Positions 16,475-25,151 of a stretch of 34,565 bases of DNA are shown here, piece by piece. The notes below the pieces were generated by a model. The model was given only the letters and a program-made list of their open reading frames with translations. It did not search any database and was not told the DNA's origin. The translations under genes were made by a program, and so were the position numbers. Position 1 is the first letter of the stretch. Each line of letters begins with the position of its first letter. This stretch comes from QPIN01 sp964399475 (GTDB lineage: Bacteria > Pseudomonadota > Gammaproteobacteria > Methylococcales > Methylomonadaceae): the NCBI GenBank assembly GCA_964399475.1, contig CAYNRB010000009.1, positions 1-34,565 of the forward strand. The letters are read 5' to 3'.

Positions 16475-16640
16475 CTATACTTCGCGCGGTCACGGTTGCG
16501 GAATTTATAGCGAGTTGGTTTTTGTCGATAGCAAGGCGCTAAAACGGGCGCATAGCAAGCTACGCAACTGTTTCAGTAACGCAGTCTATCGGCAAAAACC
16601 GACCGCTAGAAATCCGCAACTGTGACCGTGTGAAGTATAT
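16475..16640 (-). repeat. ~160-bp long palindromic element, family A, copy 2 (inverted)
   Basis: Runs from CTATACTTCGCGCGGTCACG to ACCGTGTGAAGTATAT. It contains 'GGGCGCATAGCAAGCTACGC' in the middle, and its right half 'TCGGCAAAAACCGACCGC' mirrors the left. Its reverse complement aligns with 11831-11990. The rest of the divergent region between the molybdopterin gene and mfd (16316-16907) shows no gene. Confidence 0.75.
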
Positions 16641-16872
16641 ATTAGAACTTACTCTGACTCTATCAATAGATCTGAGAAATATACTATGTGAAAGATAGAA
16701 ATGAACATGGACATTAAAAAAATAGTCTTAATAGCATGAAAATCACCGCTGGTATGGCTTGATAGACACGCTGTTGCTTTGCTCATCCAACATATTTGTA
16801 ACTTGCCCAAGATTTTCGCGCATGTTCCTTAAACAGCAGCAAATGTAAAAACAAGCGCTGTAATCAACAGGG

Positions 16873-16878
16873 TATAAT
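16873..16878 (+). promoter_or_regulatory. Possible -10 element for mfd
   Basis: A consensus TATAAT lies 30 bases upstream of the mfd ATG. No good -35 hexamer stands 16-18 bases before it, so the call rests on the -10 match alone. Confidence 0.35.
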
Positions 16879-16907
16879 ATCCACTTTTTGAACAGCCTTT
16901 TAAAGCA

Positions 16908-19900
16908 ATGCCAGACAATTCAATTTTTTTACCTAATTTACCTAAAGAAAACACTCAGGCATTATTCTGGACTGGCTTGAATGGCTGTGCTGATTCACTG
17001 GCTATTGCATCGGCGATTAAAAACGAAAAGCGTTTGTTTGTCATAGTCACAGCTGATAATCAAACCGCGCTTAGGCTGGAACATGAATTATCTTTTTTCT
17101 TAAGCGATGAATACCCTATTTTACATTTCCCAGATTGGGAAACCTTACCTTATGATGTTTTTTCACCCTTACCGGATATTATTTCTGATCGATTAAAAAC
17201 CTTGGCGGCTTTGCCTGAGACTAAACGCGGAGCCCTAGTTGTTTCAGTTTCTACCTTAATGCATCGGCTGGCACCTAGAGAGCATGTGTTAGCTAATTGC
17301 TTTTCCATTGAGGTCGGGGGGATTTTCAATTTGGAACTTAACCGGATTAAATTAGAAAGTGTCGGTTATCAGTGTGTCTCGCAAGTTTACCAACATGCTG
17401 AATTCGCAATACGCGGATCAATCATTGATTTATATCCAATGGGCAGTAAGTTACCCTATCGTATAGAATTATTTGATGATGAAATAGAATCAATCAGAAC
17501 CTTTGATCCAGAAACCCAGCGATCTTTGGAAAAAATTGATGAAATACAGTTGTTTCCAGCCAGGGAATTTCCTTTTACTGATGAGGCCATTAAACACTTT
17601 CGTCAAGCTTTTAGAAAGCAATTTCCCGAAGTTTCCCCTAAGAATATTTTATATCTGGATGTGAGTAAAGGCATTACCCCCAGTGGAATTGAATACTATT
17701 TACCTTTATTTGTAGACAATACAGAAACATTATTTGATTATTTACCAGAAACTACACTTTTGATTTTGCCGGAGTTATATCTTGAATCAGCAAAAGGTTT
17801 TTACCACGAAGCGGATGAACGTTTTCAACAACGTAAATATGATGTTGACCGACCCCTTCTGGAACCTGAACAGTTGTTTCTCTCTGCCGAAGATTTCCAA
17901 TTAAAAATCGACAAGTTTTCTAAAATAATAATCACAAAACAGGCTGACTCAGGCATAGATTTTAACTGTAGATTGTTGCCTGAACTGGCCATTGATAGCC
18001 GGTTGAAAGAGCCCGCCAATCGGCTACTCAGTTTTCTTGACGAGTTTGCAGGGAATGTACTTTTTGTTGCAGAAACAGCTGGTCATAGAGAAGGTCTGAT
18101 AGAAAAGCTTAACAAATTTAAAATAAAATTAAAACAGTATCCTTCCTGGCAGGGCTTTTTAGATAAGGCTTTTAGCAAGGATAATCAATCGACAGATCCG
18201 GGTATTATTATTGCACCGATGGATCATGGATTATTAATAGATGATCCGGCGCTTGCCATTATTACTGAAAGGCAGTTTAGTGGCGAGAAAGTTCAGCAAA
18301 GACGCAGAAGGCGAAAATCTGCGGCTAAAGAGCTGGAAAACATTTTTAATAACCTGAATGAATTGACCATAGGCTCACCCGTGGTTCATCAGGAACACGG
18401 TGTTGGGCGCTATCTAGGTTTACAAACCATTGAGATTGGCGGCATAGAAGCTGAGTTTTTAACTTTGCAATATGCTAGAGATGACAAGCTTTATGTGCCC
18501 GTTTCATCACTCCATCTAATAGGACGTTACAGTGGTGTGAGTGCTGAAAATGCACCTTTACATAAATTAGGCAGTGACCGCTGGAGTAAAGCCAAGAAAA
18601 AAGCCATGGAACGTGCCCGAGATGTGGCGGCAGAATTACTGGACATTCATGCTAAACGAGCCGCTAAACAGGGGCATGCTTTTATCATTGATGATCAGGA
18701 TTATCTGGCTTTTTCGGCCGAATTTCCTTTTGAAGAAACCCCCGATCAACAAACGGCTATTGATGCACTATATCAAGATATGCTGGGGCAACAACCCATG
18801 GATCGGGTAATTTGCGGTGATGTGGGTTTTGGTAAAACCGAAGTGGCAATGCGAGCTGCATTTATTGCTGTTCAAAGCGGAAAACAGGTTGCGATATTAG
18901 TCCCTACTACTTTATTAGCACAGCAGCATTTTCAGAATTTTAGAGACCGATTCGCAGAGTGGCCTGTAAAAGTTGAAGTGTTATCACGTTTTGTTTCTGC
19001 TAAACAGCAAAAGATCATTGTTGCTGAGCTGGAAGGCGGTCAGGTTGATATTATCATTGGTACGCATAAGTTACTTTCTAAAGAATTGAAGTACAAAGCG
19101 TTAGGCTTGGTTATCATTGATGAAGAACATCGTTTTGGCGTGCGTCAGAAAGAGCATTTCAAAAAATTACGTTATGAATTAGATTTATTGACCTTAACCG
19201 CCACGCCTATACCAAGAACACTGAATATGGCCATGGCAGGTTTACGGGATATTTCTATTATTGCCACACCGCCACCTAACCGGCACCCGATTAAAACTTT
19301 CATTAATGAATGGATGGATGTGCAAATTCAAGAAGCCTGTCAAAGAGAAATTAAACGGGGTGGACAGGTTTTCTTTTTACATAATAATGTTAAAACCATG
19401 GATAAAATGGCCAGGGAGATAGAGCAATTGGTACCTGAAGCCAGAGTTCAAATAGCCCATGGTCAAATGCCCGAACGGGAACTCGAACAGATTATGCTAG
19501 ATTTCTATCATCAACGTTTCAACCTACTGTTAAGTACGACAATTATTGAAAGCGGTATTGATATACCCACTGCCAATACGATTATCATTAATCGAGCGGA
19601 TAAATTAGGTTTGGCGCAATTACATCAACTTCGGGGAAGAGTAGGGCGCTCGCATCATCGAGCCTATGCTTATCTAGTCGTACCACCAAAGAGTTTGATG
19701 AGTAAAGATGCGATAAAACGTTTAGAAGCCGTAGTAGCATCGGGTGAGTTAGGCGCAGGCTTTATGCTCTCTTCACATGATATGGAAATACGTGGTGCAG
19801 GTGAATTACTGGGTGATGGACAGAGTGGTCAGATTCAGGAAATTGGTTTTACCTTGTATACTGAATTATTAGAACGCGCGGTGAATGCCTTGAAATCAGG

Positions 19901-20384
19901 TGAGCATCCGGAATTGGATGCACCGATGGAAACAGGGCCAGAGGTAGATTTGCAAACCCAGACCTTGATTCCCGATGATTATCTGCCCGATATTCATGCA
20001 CGACTAGTTTTATATAAACGGATTGCCAGTACAGAAACAGAACAAGAGTTACGTGATTTAAAAGTAGAAATGATAGATCGTTTTGGTTTGTTACCTGATG
20101 CCGTTAAAGCCTTGTTTAGTGTCACAGAATTAAAGCAACTGGCGCAGCCATTAGGCGTTAAAAAAATTGATATGCATGTGGCAGGCGGTAGAATCGTATT
20201 TAATTCGGAGCCTAAAATTAACACCGAAGCGTTAATTTCATTAATTCAAACGCAACCACAGCGCTACCAGTTTGATGGCTCAAATAAATTAAGGTTTACT
20301 AAAGCCTTTGAATTTATTGATGAAAAAATAGAATTTATAACTGACTTGTTGAATAAACTTGCATTGGACAAAGTAACAAATTGA
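16908..20384 (+). CDS. mfd: Transcription-repair coupling factor (Mfd)
   Basis: Mfd removes RNA polymerase stalled at DNA damage and recruits UvrA, using ATP-driven translocation on DNA. The 1158-residue length is normal. The N-terminal UvrB-homologous part ('FPDWETLPYDVFSPLPD') is followed by the RNA-polymerase-interacting domain ('GSPVVHQEHGVGRYLGL', about residue 490). The RecG-like translocase carries Walker A GDVGFGKTEV (637-646), DEEHRFG (738-744), 'TLTATPIPRTLNMAMAGL', and 'QLRGRVGRSHHRAYAYL'. The C-terminal TRCF domain contains 'PDIHARLVLYKRIA'. The protein is complete with no damage seen. It is followed 138 bases later by a csiV-type gene, a neighbourhood seen in several gammaproteobacteria. 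Confidence 0.98.
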   Translation: MPDNSIFLPNLPKENTQALFWTGLNGCADSLAIASAIKNEKRLFVIVTADNQTALRLEHELSFFLSDEYPILHFPDWETLPYDVFSPLPDIISDRLKTLAALPETKRGALVVSVSTLMHRLAPREHVLANCFSIEVGGIFNLELNRIKLESVGYQCVSQVYQHAEFAIRGSIIDLYPMGSKLPYRIELFDDEIESIRTFDPETQRSLEKIDEIQLFPAREFPFTDEAIKHFRQAFRKQFPEVSPKNILYLDVSKGITPSGIEYYLPLFVDNTETLFDYLPETTLLILPELYLESAKGFYHEADERFQQRKYDVDRPLLEPEQLFLSAEDFQLKIDKFSKIIITKQADSGIDFNCRLLPELAIDSRLKEPANRLLSFLDEFAGNVLFVAETAGHREGLIEKLNKFKIKLKQYPSWQGFLDKAFSKDNQSTDPGIIIAPMDHGLLIDDPALAIITERQFSGEKVQQRRRRRKSAAKELENIFNNLNELTIGSPVVHQEHGVGRYLGLQTIEIGGIEAEFLTLQYARDDKLYVPVSSLHLIGRYSGVSAENAPLHKLGSDRWSKAKKKAMERARDVAAELLDIHAKRAAKQGHAFIIDDQDYLAFSAEFPFEETPDQQTAIDALYQDMLGQQPMDRVICGDVGFGKTEVAMRAAFIAVQSGKQVAILVPTTLLAQQHFQNFRDRFAEWPVKVEVLSRFVSAKQQKIIVAELEGGQVDIIIGTHKLLSKELKYKALGLVIIDEEHRFGVRQKEHFKKLRYELDLLTLTATPIPRTLNMAMAGLRDISIIATPPPNRHPIKTFINEWMDVQIQEACQREIKRGGQVFFLHNNVKTMDKMAREIEQLVPEARVQIAHGQMPERELEQIMLDFYHQRFNLLLSTTIIESGIDIPTANTIIINRADKLGLAQLHQLRGRVGRSHHRAYAYLVVPPKSLMSKDAIKRLEAVVASGELGAGFMLSSHDMEIRGAGELLGDGQSGQIQEIGFTLYTELLERAVNALKSGEHPELDAPMETGPEVDLQTQTLIPDDYLPDIHARLVLYKRIASTETEQELRDLKVEMIDRFGLLPDAVKALFSVTELKQLAQPLGVKKIDMHVAGGRIVFNSEPKINTEALISLIQTQPQRYQFDGSNKLRFTKAFEFIDEKIEFITDLLNKLALDKVTN

Positions 20385-20522
20385 ATTTGGTGATTCTGGA
20401 TTTGATGGAAAAGTCAGCACATCTTATATGCACTTTTATTTTAATTATAAATGCGTCTAGAGGAAGGTTTTAATATACTAGCGAGTATCGAAAATAACCG
20501 AATGAATAATTTTGGAGTTTAA

Positions 20523-21047
20523 ATGAAATTAAAGACATTATTAGCATCAGTATTAATACTTTTTAGTTTACATGTACATGCGGCAGGGGGGCTGTATTCG
20601 ATAGAGATTCTAATTTTTTCTCAAAATATGCCTAATACCGAAGTTTTTGATCAAACTGAAAGTAAGATTGCCTGGCCCAGGCGTATGATTCCAGGTGCAT
20701 CTCTGGAAAGACTGGGTTCTGATTCAATGAAATTATATGGAAGTTATTCCAAACTAGCCAGAGGCCAGAATTATCAACCCCTTCTGCATAGAGCTTGGAT
20801 CCAAGCCGTTAAAGAAAACAGCGTAAGTGATGGCGTACGAATCAGAGGCGGAAATGGGACTATTAATGGTTTTTTTCGATTGCAAAGAGGTAGTCTTATT
20901 CATATGATTGCAGATATTGAATATTCACCAGAATCCTCTACTATTTTTCGTCTCAATGAAAAACGCCGTTTCAAATTAAACGAAGTCCATTATCTGGATC
21001 ACCCTAAGTTTGGAATTTTGGTGCGTGTTTCTCCGATCAAAAATTGA
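20523..21047 (+). CDS. CsiV-family exported protein
   Basis: This 174-residue protein has a clear type I signal peptide: two lysines, a hydrophobic run, and cleavage after HVHAA or HVHA (about residue 20). The mature part begins YSIEILIFSQN and ends 'RRFKLNEVHYLDHPKFGILVRV', the pattern of the CsiV family, whose Vibrio cholerae founder is a periplasmic peptidoglycan-binding protein needed for growth with D-amino acids. Those proteins are longer, so this is a compact version retaining the N-terminal strand and the C-terminal 'basic, then H-Y-x-D-H-P-x-F-G' block. GGAG eight bases before the ATG supports the start. Its place just after mfd fits the family. Molecular function here is inferred. 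Confidence 0.75.
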   Translation: MKLKTLLASVLILFSLHVHAAGGLYSIEILIFSQNMPNTEVFDQTESKIAWPRRMIPGASLERLGSDSMKLYGSYSKLARGQNYQPLLHRAWIQAVKENSVSDGVRIRGGNGTINGFFRLQRGSLIHMIADIEYSPESSTIFRLNEKRRFKLNEVHYLDHPKFGILVRVSPIKN

Positions 21048-21094
21048 TATTAAATGGCCACTATTGATTTTTCTCTCTTGTTGTAGGGCAAACA

Positions 21095-22159
21095 ATGCAA
21101 AACAACGATCAAACAGAATCAATTCAGGATTCCGTTTTACAAGCCATAGAATCACAAACGCCGCTGCAAATTTCAGGCGGAGCCAGTAAATCTTTTTATG
21201 GGCGAATCCCTCAAGGCGAAATTCTAGATACAACATCTCACCAAGGTATCATCAATTACCATCCCTCAGAATTGGTATTAAGTGCAAGAGCTGGAACCGC
21301 ATTATCCGTTATCGAGCAAACCTTGGCTGAACAGGGGCAAATGTTAGCTTTTGAACCGCCTCATTTTTCAGATACTGCCACGTTAGGAGGCACTATTGCC
21401 TGTGGGCTTTCAGGTGCAAGACGACCTTTTACCGGATCAGTGCGTGATTTTGTCTTAGGTTGCAAAATAATTAATGGAAAAGCTGAATTTTTGTCATTTG
21501 GTGGTGAAGTGATGAAAAATGTTGCTGGATATGATGTGTCTAGATTGATGGTCGGAGCGCTGGGGACTTTAGGCATCATCATGGAAATATCTCTTAAAGT
21601 ATTACCTTTGCCAGTTGCAGAGAAAACTCTTGTTTTCGAGTTAAATCTGAATGATGCGTTAGATAAGATGACGGCCTTGTCAAAAAAATCATTACCGTTA
21701 TCGGGTCTTAGTTTTGATGGACAATTAATCTATGTCAGGTTGTCCGGTTCAGAAAAAACCATGATAGCAGCGCAAAAAAAAATTGGCGGCGAGTGGCTAT
21801 CCCAGCCAAAAAAATTCTGGAACGAGTGTAATGAACATAAAAGGGGCTGGATGAAAAATGCTAGCGATTTGTGGCGTATTTCTGTTCCGCCTGCAACACC
21901 TGAAATTTTATTAGTAGGTGAATGGTTTTATGAATGGGGCGGTGCCCAGAGATGGTTAATAACGAATGAAGATTCTATGACTGTTTTTAAAATGGCAGAA
22001 AAGTTACAGGGTCATGCAACTCTTTTTCGAGCCCGTGATCGAACGGCAGATTTGTTTCAACCGTTACCTGAGACCTTGAAAAAATTAAATAGAAATATCA
22101 AAACGGCATTTGATCCCAAGGGAATTTTTAATCCCTTTCGCGTGGTTAGAGATTGGTAA
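21095..22159 (+). CDS. glcE: Glycolate oxidase FAD-binding subunit GlcE
   Basis: GlcE is one of three subunits (GlcD, GlcE, GlcF) of membrane-associated glycolate oxidase, which oxidises glycolate to glyoxylate and passes electrons to the respiratory chain. The 354-residue protein has the PCMH-type FAD-binding fold: 'PLQISGGASKSFYG', 'LVLSARAGTALSVIEQTL', 'ATLGGTIACGLSGARRP', 'VMKNVAGYDVSRLMVGALG' and a C-terminal 'AFDPKGIFNPFR'. Its stop is directly followed by the glcF ATG with no spacer. No glcD precedes it; instead csiV and mfd do, so the GlcD-type catalytic subunit must be encoded elsewhere or be absent. Confidence 0.92.
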   Translation: MQNNDQTESIQDSVLQAIESQTPLQISGGASKSFYGRIPQGEILDTTSHQGIINYHPSELVLSARAGTALSVIEQTLAEQGQMLAFEPPHFSDTATLGGTIACGLSGARRPFTGSVRDFVLGCKIINGKAEFLSFGGEVMKNVAGYDVSRLMVGALGTLGIIMEISLKVLPLPVAEKTLVFELNLNDALDKMTALSKKSLPLSGLSFDGQLIYVRLSGSEKTMIAAQKKIGGEWLSQPKKFWNECNEHKRGWMKNASDLWRISVPPATPEILLVGEWFYEWGGAQRWLITNEDSMTVFKMAEKLQGHATLFRARDRTADLFQPLPETLKKLNRNIKTAFDPKGIFNPFRVVRDW

Positions 22160-23377
22160 ATGCAAACAAATCTATCGGAGTCTATAAAATCCAGAACAGA
22201 ACATCAAGAACTGGATAGTATTTTACGTTCTTGTGTACATTGTGGCTTTTGTAATGCTACCTGTCCGACATATCAATTATTGGGTGATGAACTAGATGGG
22301 CCTAGAGGACGAATTTATTTATTAAAACAAATGCTGGAAGGCGAAAAGGTAAGTCACTTAACTCGGCAGCATCTTGATCGCTGTCTAAATTGTCGTTCCT
22401 GTGAAACCACCTGTCCATCTGGGGTAAAATATGGTCGCTTGCTGGATCTGGGTCAGGTTATTCTAAACGAACAAATTAAACGGCCTTTATTAGATCGAAT
22501 GATTCGTTGGTTAATGTTGACTGTTTTCCCCTTTAGGCAAAGATTTAACTGTTTAATGAGAGTAGCGAGGCTAGTAAAGCCAGTCGTGCCAGCAGACTTT
22601 AAAAATAAAATATCATCTGTTGTTCAGCCTGTAAAAAAATCTCCGATAGCCATTCACGGCCGAAAAATACTACTCCTTTCTGGTTGTGTTCAACCCACAT
22701 TAGCTCCTAATATTGATATTGCAGCAGCCAATATTTTAGATAAACTTGGCATATCAGTGTTATCTGTGAATGCCAGTGTCTGTTGTGGTGCATTAAATTA
22801 TCATTTGTCCGATCATGAAAAGGCAAAACAATTTGCCCGGAAAAATATTGATGCTTGCTGGCCTCTTATTAATCAAGAAGTAATGGCGATTATGATGACT
22901 TCCAGTGCCTGCGGTTTGATGCTTAAAGAATATGCGACATTGCTTCAATACGATGAGCAGTATGCCAGCAAAGCACGCCTGTTTTCAGCAAAAGTAAAAG
23001 ATATTAGTGAAATAATCAGTCAGGAAGATTTATCGGTAATTAACTTAAGCAAACAGCAAAAGAATCAAAAAATTGCCTTTCAATCACCTTGTACTTTGCA
23101 GCATGGGCAAAAGTTAGCTGGTGTGGTGGAGAATCTGTTGATAAAAACAGGGTTTTCTTTAACCACAATAAATGATGCGCATTTGTGTTGTGGTTCGGCG
23201 GGCGTCTATTCATTGTTACAAGCCGATTTGTCAGAACAGTTGAAAGAAAATAAGTTAGCAGCTCTACAAGAACAGCAAGCTGATGTGATTGCAACGGCAA
23301 ATATTGGTTGTTTAACTCATTTAAAAGAATCTGCTGATATTGAGGTAGTGCATTGGCTGGAACTTTTTAATGAATAA
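22160..23377 (+). CDS. glcF: Glycolate oxidase iron-sulfur subunit GlcF
   Basis: GlcF carries electrons from the flavin subunits of glycolate oxidase to quinone. Two ferredoxin-type [4Fe-4S] motifs are clear, with C25, C28, C31, C35 in 'SCVHCGFCNATCPTYQ' and C75, C78, C81, C85 in 'RCLNCRSCETTCPSG'. Two CCG domains follow: 'LLSGCVQPTLAPN' with VCCGALNYHL, and 'FQSPCTLQHGQKL' with LCCGSAGVYSL. The length of 405 residues is typical. It begins on the base after the glcE stop and its end overlaps the next gene by 8 bases, so glcE, glcF and the DUF1289 gene form one translationally coupled unit. Confidence 0.95.
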   Translation: MQTNLSESIKSRTEHQELDSILRSCVHCGFCNATCPTYQLLGDELDGPRGRIYLLKQMLEGEKVSHLTRQHLDRCLNCRSCETTCPSGVKYGRLLDLGQVILNEQIKRPLLDRMIRWLMLTVFPFRQRFNCLMRVARLVKPVVPADFKNKISSVVQPVKKSPIAIHGRKILLLSGCVQPTLAPNIDIAAANILDKLGISVLSVNASVCCGALNYHLSDHEKAKQFARKNIDACWPLINQEVMAIMMTSSACGLMLKEYATLLQYDEQYASKARLFSAKVKDISEIISQEDLSVINLSKQQKNQKIAFQSPCTLQHGQKLAGVVENLLIKTGFSLTTINDAHLCCGSAGVYSLLQADLSEQLKENKLAALQEQQADVIATANIGCLTHLKESADIEVVHWLELFNE

Positions 23378-23555
23378 AACAAAAGACAATATTGTTGTCG
23401 AATCACCTTGTGTAAAAAACTGTTGTTTGGATGAAAGCGATATTTGTTTGGGGTGCTTTCGGAGTCTGACAGAAATAATGCAATGGACATTGGTTGATGC
23501 AAATACACGGCAAAAATTTATAAGGAATGCAGAAAAACGCAAAATTCAACAATAG
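23370..23555 (+). CDS. Small DUF1289 cysteine-rich protein
   Basis: This 61-residue protein carries the DUF1289 pattern: SPCVKNCCLDESDICLGCFR, with C14, C18, C19, C26 and C29, then 'RSLTEIMQW'. The cysteine spacing suggests a metal or iron-sulfur site, but no function is established for the family. The start ATG lies 8 bases inside the end of glcF in a different frame, a coupling overlap. This arrangement makes it likely that it is expressed with the glycolate oxidase subunits. Confidence 0.85.
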   Translation: MNKTKDNIVVESPCVKNCCLDESDICLGCFRSLTEIMQWTLVDANTRQKFIRNAEKRKIQQ

Positions 23556-23630
23556 GTGCCTTTGTGAATTAAGTTTGCTGAACGTTTTCAGATGCTAATA
23601 GTCGATATTTGCGTCGTAAATTATCCCTGA

Positions 23631-23645
23631 CTGTGCGAAGTATAG
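23631..23645. repeat. Possible solitary end of the family A palindrome
   Basis: CTGTGCGAAGTATAG matches the reverse complement of the outer end of family A (CTATACTTCGCACGG) at 14 of 15 positions. No second arm is nearby. It could be a remnant left after loss of the rest of the element. Confidence 0.35.
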
Positions 23646-23748
23646 ACACGGAGTCAAGAATTTACTTTATAATTCGATGCAGGATCTTTTACTTATACAT
23701 TTCATTCTCTGCTTCTATGTTACTACCTCTTTTACCTGGTGTATTTTA

Positions 23749-24933
23749 ATGAAAAAGAACATTATTCCACTTTTGTACCTTGCTTTTTTAGTTAGCATGA
23801 CTTCAAGTCAAGCAATGAATTTTGGGAATCCAACCGCTAATGAACAAGCCCATCTAGAAGCCATTAATCGTGCCCGCATGAATCCACTGGCAGAAGCCGC
23901 ACGGTTAGGTATTGATTTGTTTGAAGGGACTAAAGCAGGTGCAATTAGTAGCCAGCCGGTACAGCCTTTAAGTTCTAATGCGCAATTAATTCAATCTGCG
24001 CGTGGTCATAGCCAGGATATGTTAGACCGGAATTTTTTTGAACATGATAATCCAAATGGAGAGACACCATTTGATCGGATTAGTAGTGCTGGCTACAGCT
24101 TCCAGGCTGCTGAAGAAAATATTGCTTTTGGAGGTTCAACTGGTGCTATAGATGAAACATTTGTCAGTCTGTTTTTGCATGACAGCTTGTTCATTGATGC
24201 AGACTTTCTTGATCGTGGACATAGAGTATCCATACTTGATTCGGGTTTTAGAGAGGTAGGTGTTGGACTGGCATTTGGGCAATTTTTTAGTGAAGGTGTA
24301 AATTTGAATGCAGGTATGCTAACTACTGATTTTGCTCGCAAACCTGGCAGTCTGCCTATCCTTTTAGGGGTGGTATATCAAGATTTGGATGGTAATCAGA
24401 TCTATGATGCTGGTGAAGGTGTTGATGCAGTCGATATTAGAATTACTGGATCAGGTAATTTGCAAACAACAACAGCCTCTGCGGGTGGATATGGAGTAGA
24501 AGTAACAGCAAATAAAGATTACAGTCTTACCTTTACTCATCCCGATTTAGGTACGCTAACTAGAAATGTCCGCGTAGGTAATTTAAATGTAAAATTAGAC
24601 GTACTGGTTGATGAGTTTTTTGGTACGTCTGAAGTCTCAGCGCAATGTTCAACTTTCAGTAACAACAAACTCAGTGTGCCCTGTGTCACTGTCGGAAATC
24701 AGGTGTTTACGGCTCAATTGTCATTAATAAATGATAACCCAATTCAATTGATACTGGATTCTGCCCAACAGATTAATCAAGCTAATTTGAATCAATGTGC
24801 CAATTTCAATCAACAAACTTTGCAAGTTCAGTTTCCTTGTATTGTAGTGGGTTCAAATAACTTCCAGGTCAATATAAAGTTAATAGATAATGTATCGTTC
24901 AAGTTTGAATTAGTTAACTTTAGTCAGAATTAA
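23749..24933 (+). CDS. Exported CAP-domain protein with C-terminal paired-cysteine repeats
   Basis: I chose ATG 23749 over an upstream ATG (23677) because it gives a standard signal peptide (KK, hydrophobic core, cleavage after SSQA). The mature protein starts with a CAP/SCP-like domain (about residues 28-195): 'EQAHLEAINRARMNPLAEAA', GHSQDMLDRNFFEHD, 'NIAFGG', and 'HRVSILDSGFREVGVG'. Next is a beta-sandwich segment like SdrD B or carboxypeptidase-regulatory modules, with an acidic calcium-type loop 'DLDGNQIYDAGEGVD' (about 232-246). The last ~95 residues are two ~47-residue repeats, each with two cysteines 12-14 residues apart ending in PC and a following VG (CSTFSNNKLSVPC; CANFNQQTLQVQFPC). 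Extracellular or periplasmic; partner unknown. Confidence 0.82.
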   Translation: MKKNIIPLLYLAFLVSMTSSQAMNFGNPTANEQAHLEAINRARMNPLAEAARLGIDLFEGTKAGAISSQPVQPLSSNAQLIQSARGHSQDMLDRNFFEHDNPNGETPFDRISSAGYSFQAAEENIAFGGSTGAIDETFVSLFLHDSLFIDADFLDRGHRVSILDSGFREVGVGLAFGQFFSEGVNLNAGMLTTDFARKPGSLPILLGVVYQDLDGNQIYDAGEGVDAVDIRITGSGNLQTTTASAGGYGVEVTANKDYSLTFTHPDLGTLTRNVRVGNLNVKLDVLVDEFFGTSEVSAQCSTFSNNKLSVPCVTVGNQVFTAQLSLINDNPIQLILDSAQQINQANLNQCANFNQQTLQVQFPCIVVGSNNFQVNIKLIDNVSFKFELVNFSQN

Positions 24934-25019
24934 CAGCGTAGCAGGCAATATGCATAAGAAACCTAACTTTTAAGTTTCCCTAACCTGCGCTTGTATCCAT
25001 TAACTTGAGATTATTGTAG

Positions 25020-25046
25020 CCTTGATGAAGCGAAGCGAAATCAAGG
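25020..25046. repeat. CCTTGAT/ATCAAGG hairpin repeat
   Basis: A 7-bp stem around a purine-rich loop (GAAGCGAAGCGAA). This is a common style of short interspersed hairpin between genes. It lies about 85 bases past the CAP-protein stop and could also slow transcription, but there is no T run. Confidence 0.5.
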
Positions 25047-25151
25047 TTTCATGTTGGCTGTTAAAATCTATATTTCATAAATTAGAGTATGGGAAAGAGT
25101 AGGTTTTATTCTTCCAAAATTTCTTTTTTGTACCATAGGCATGGAAAATAA

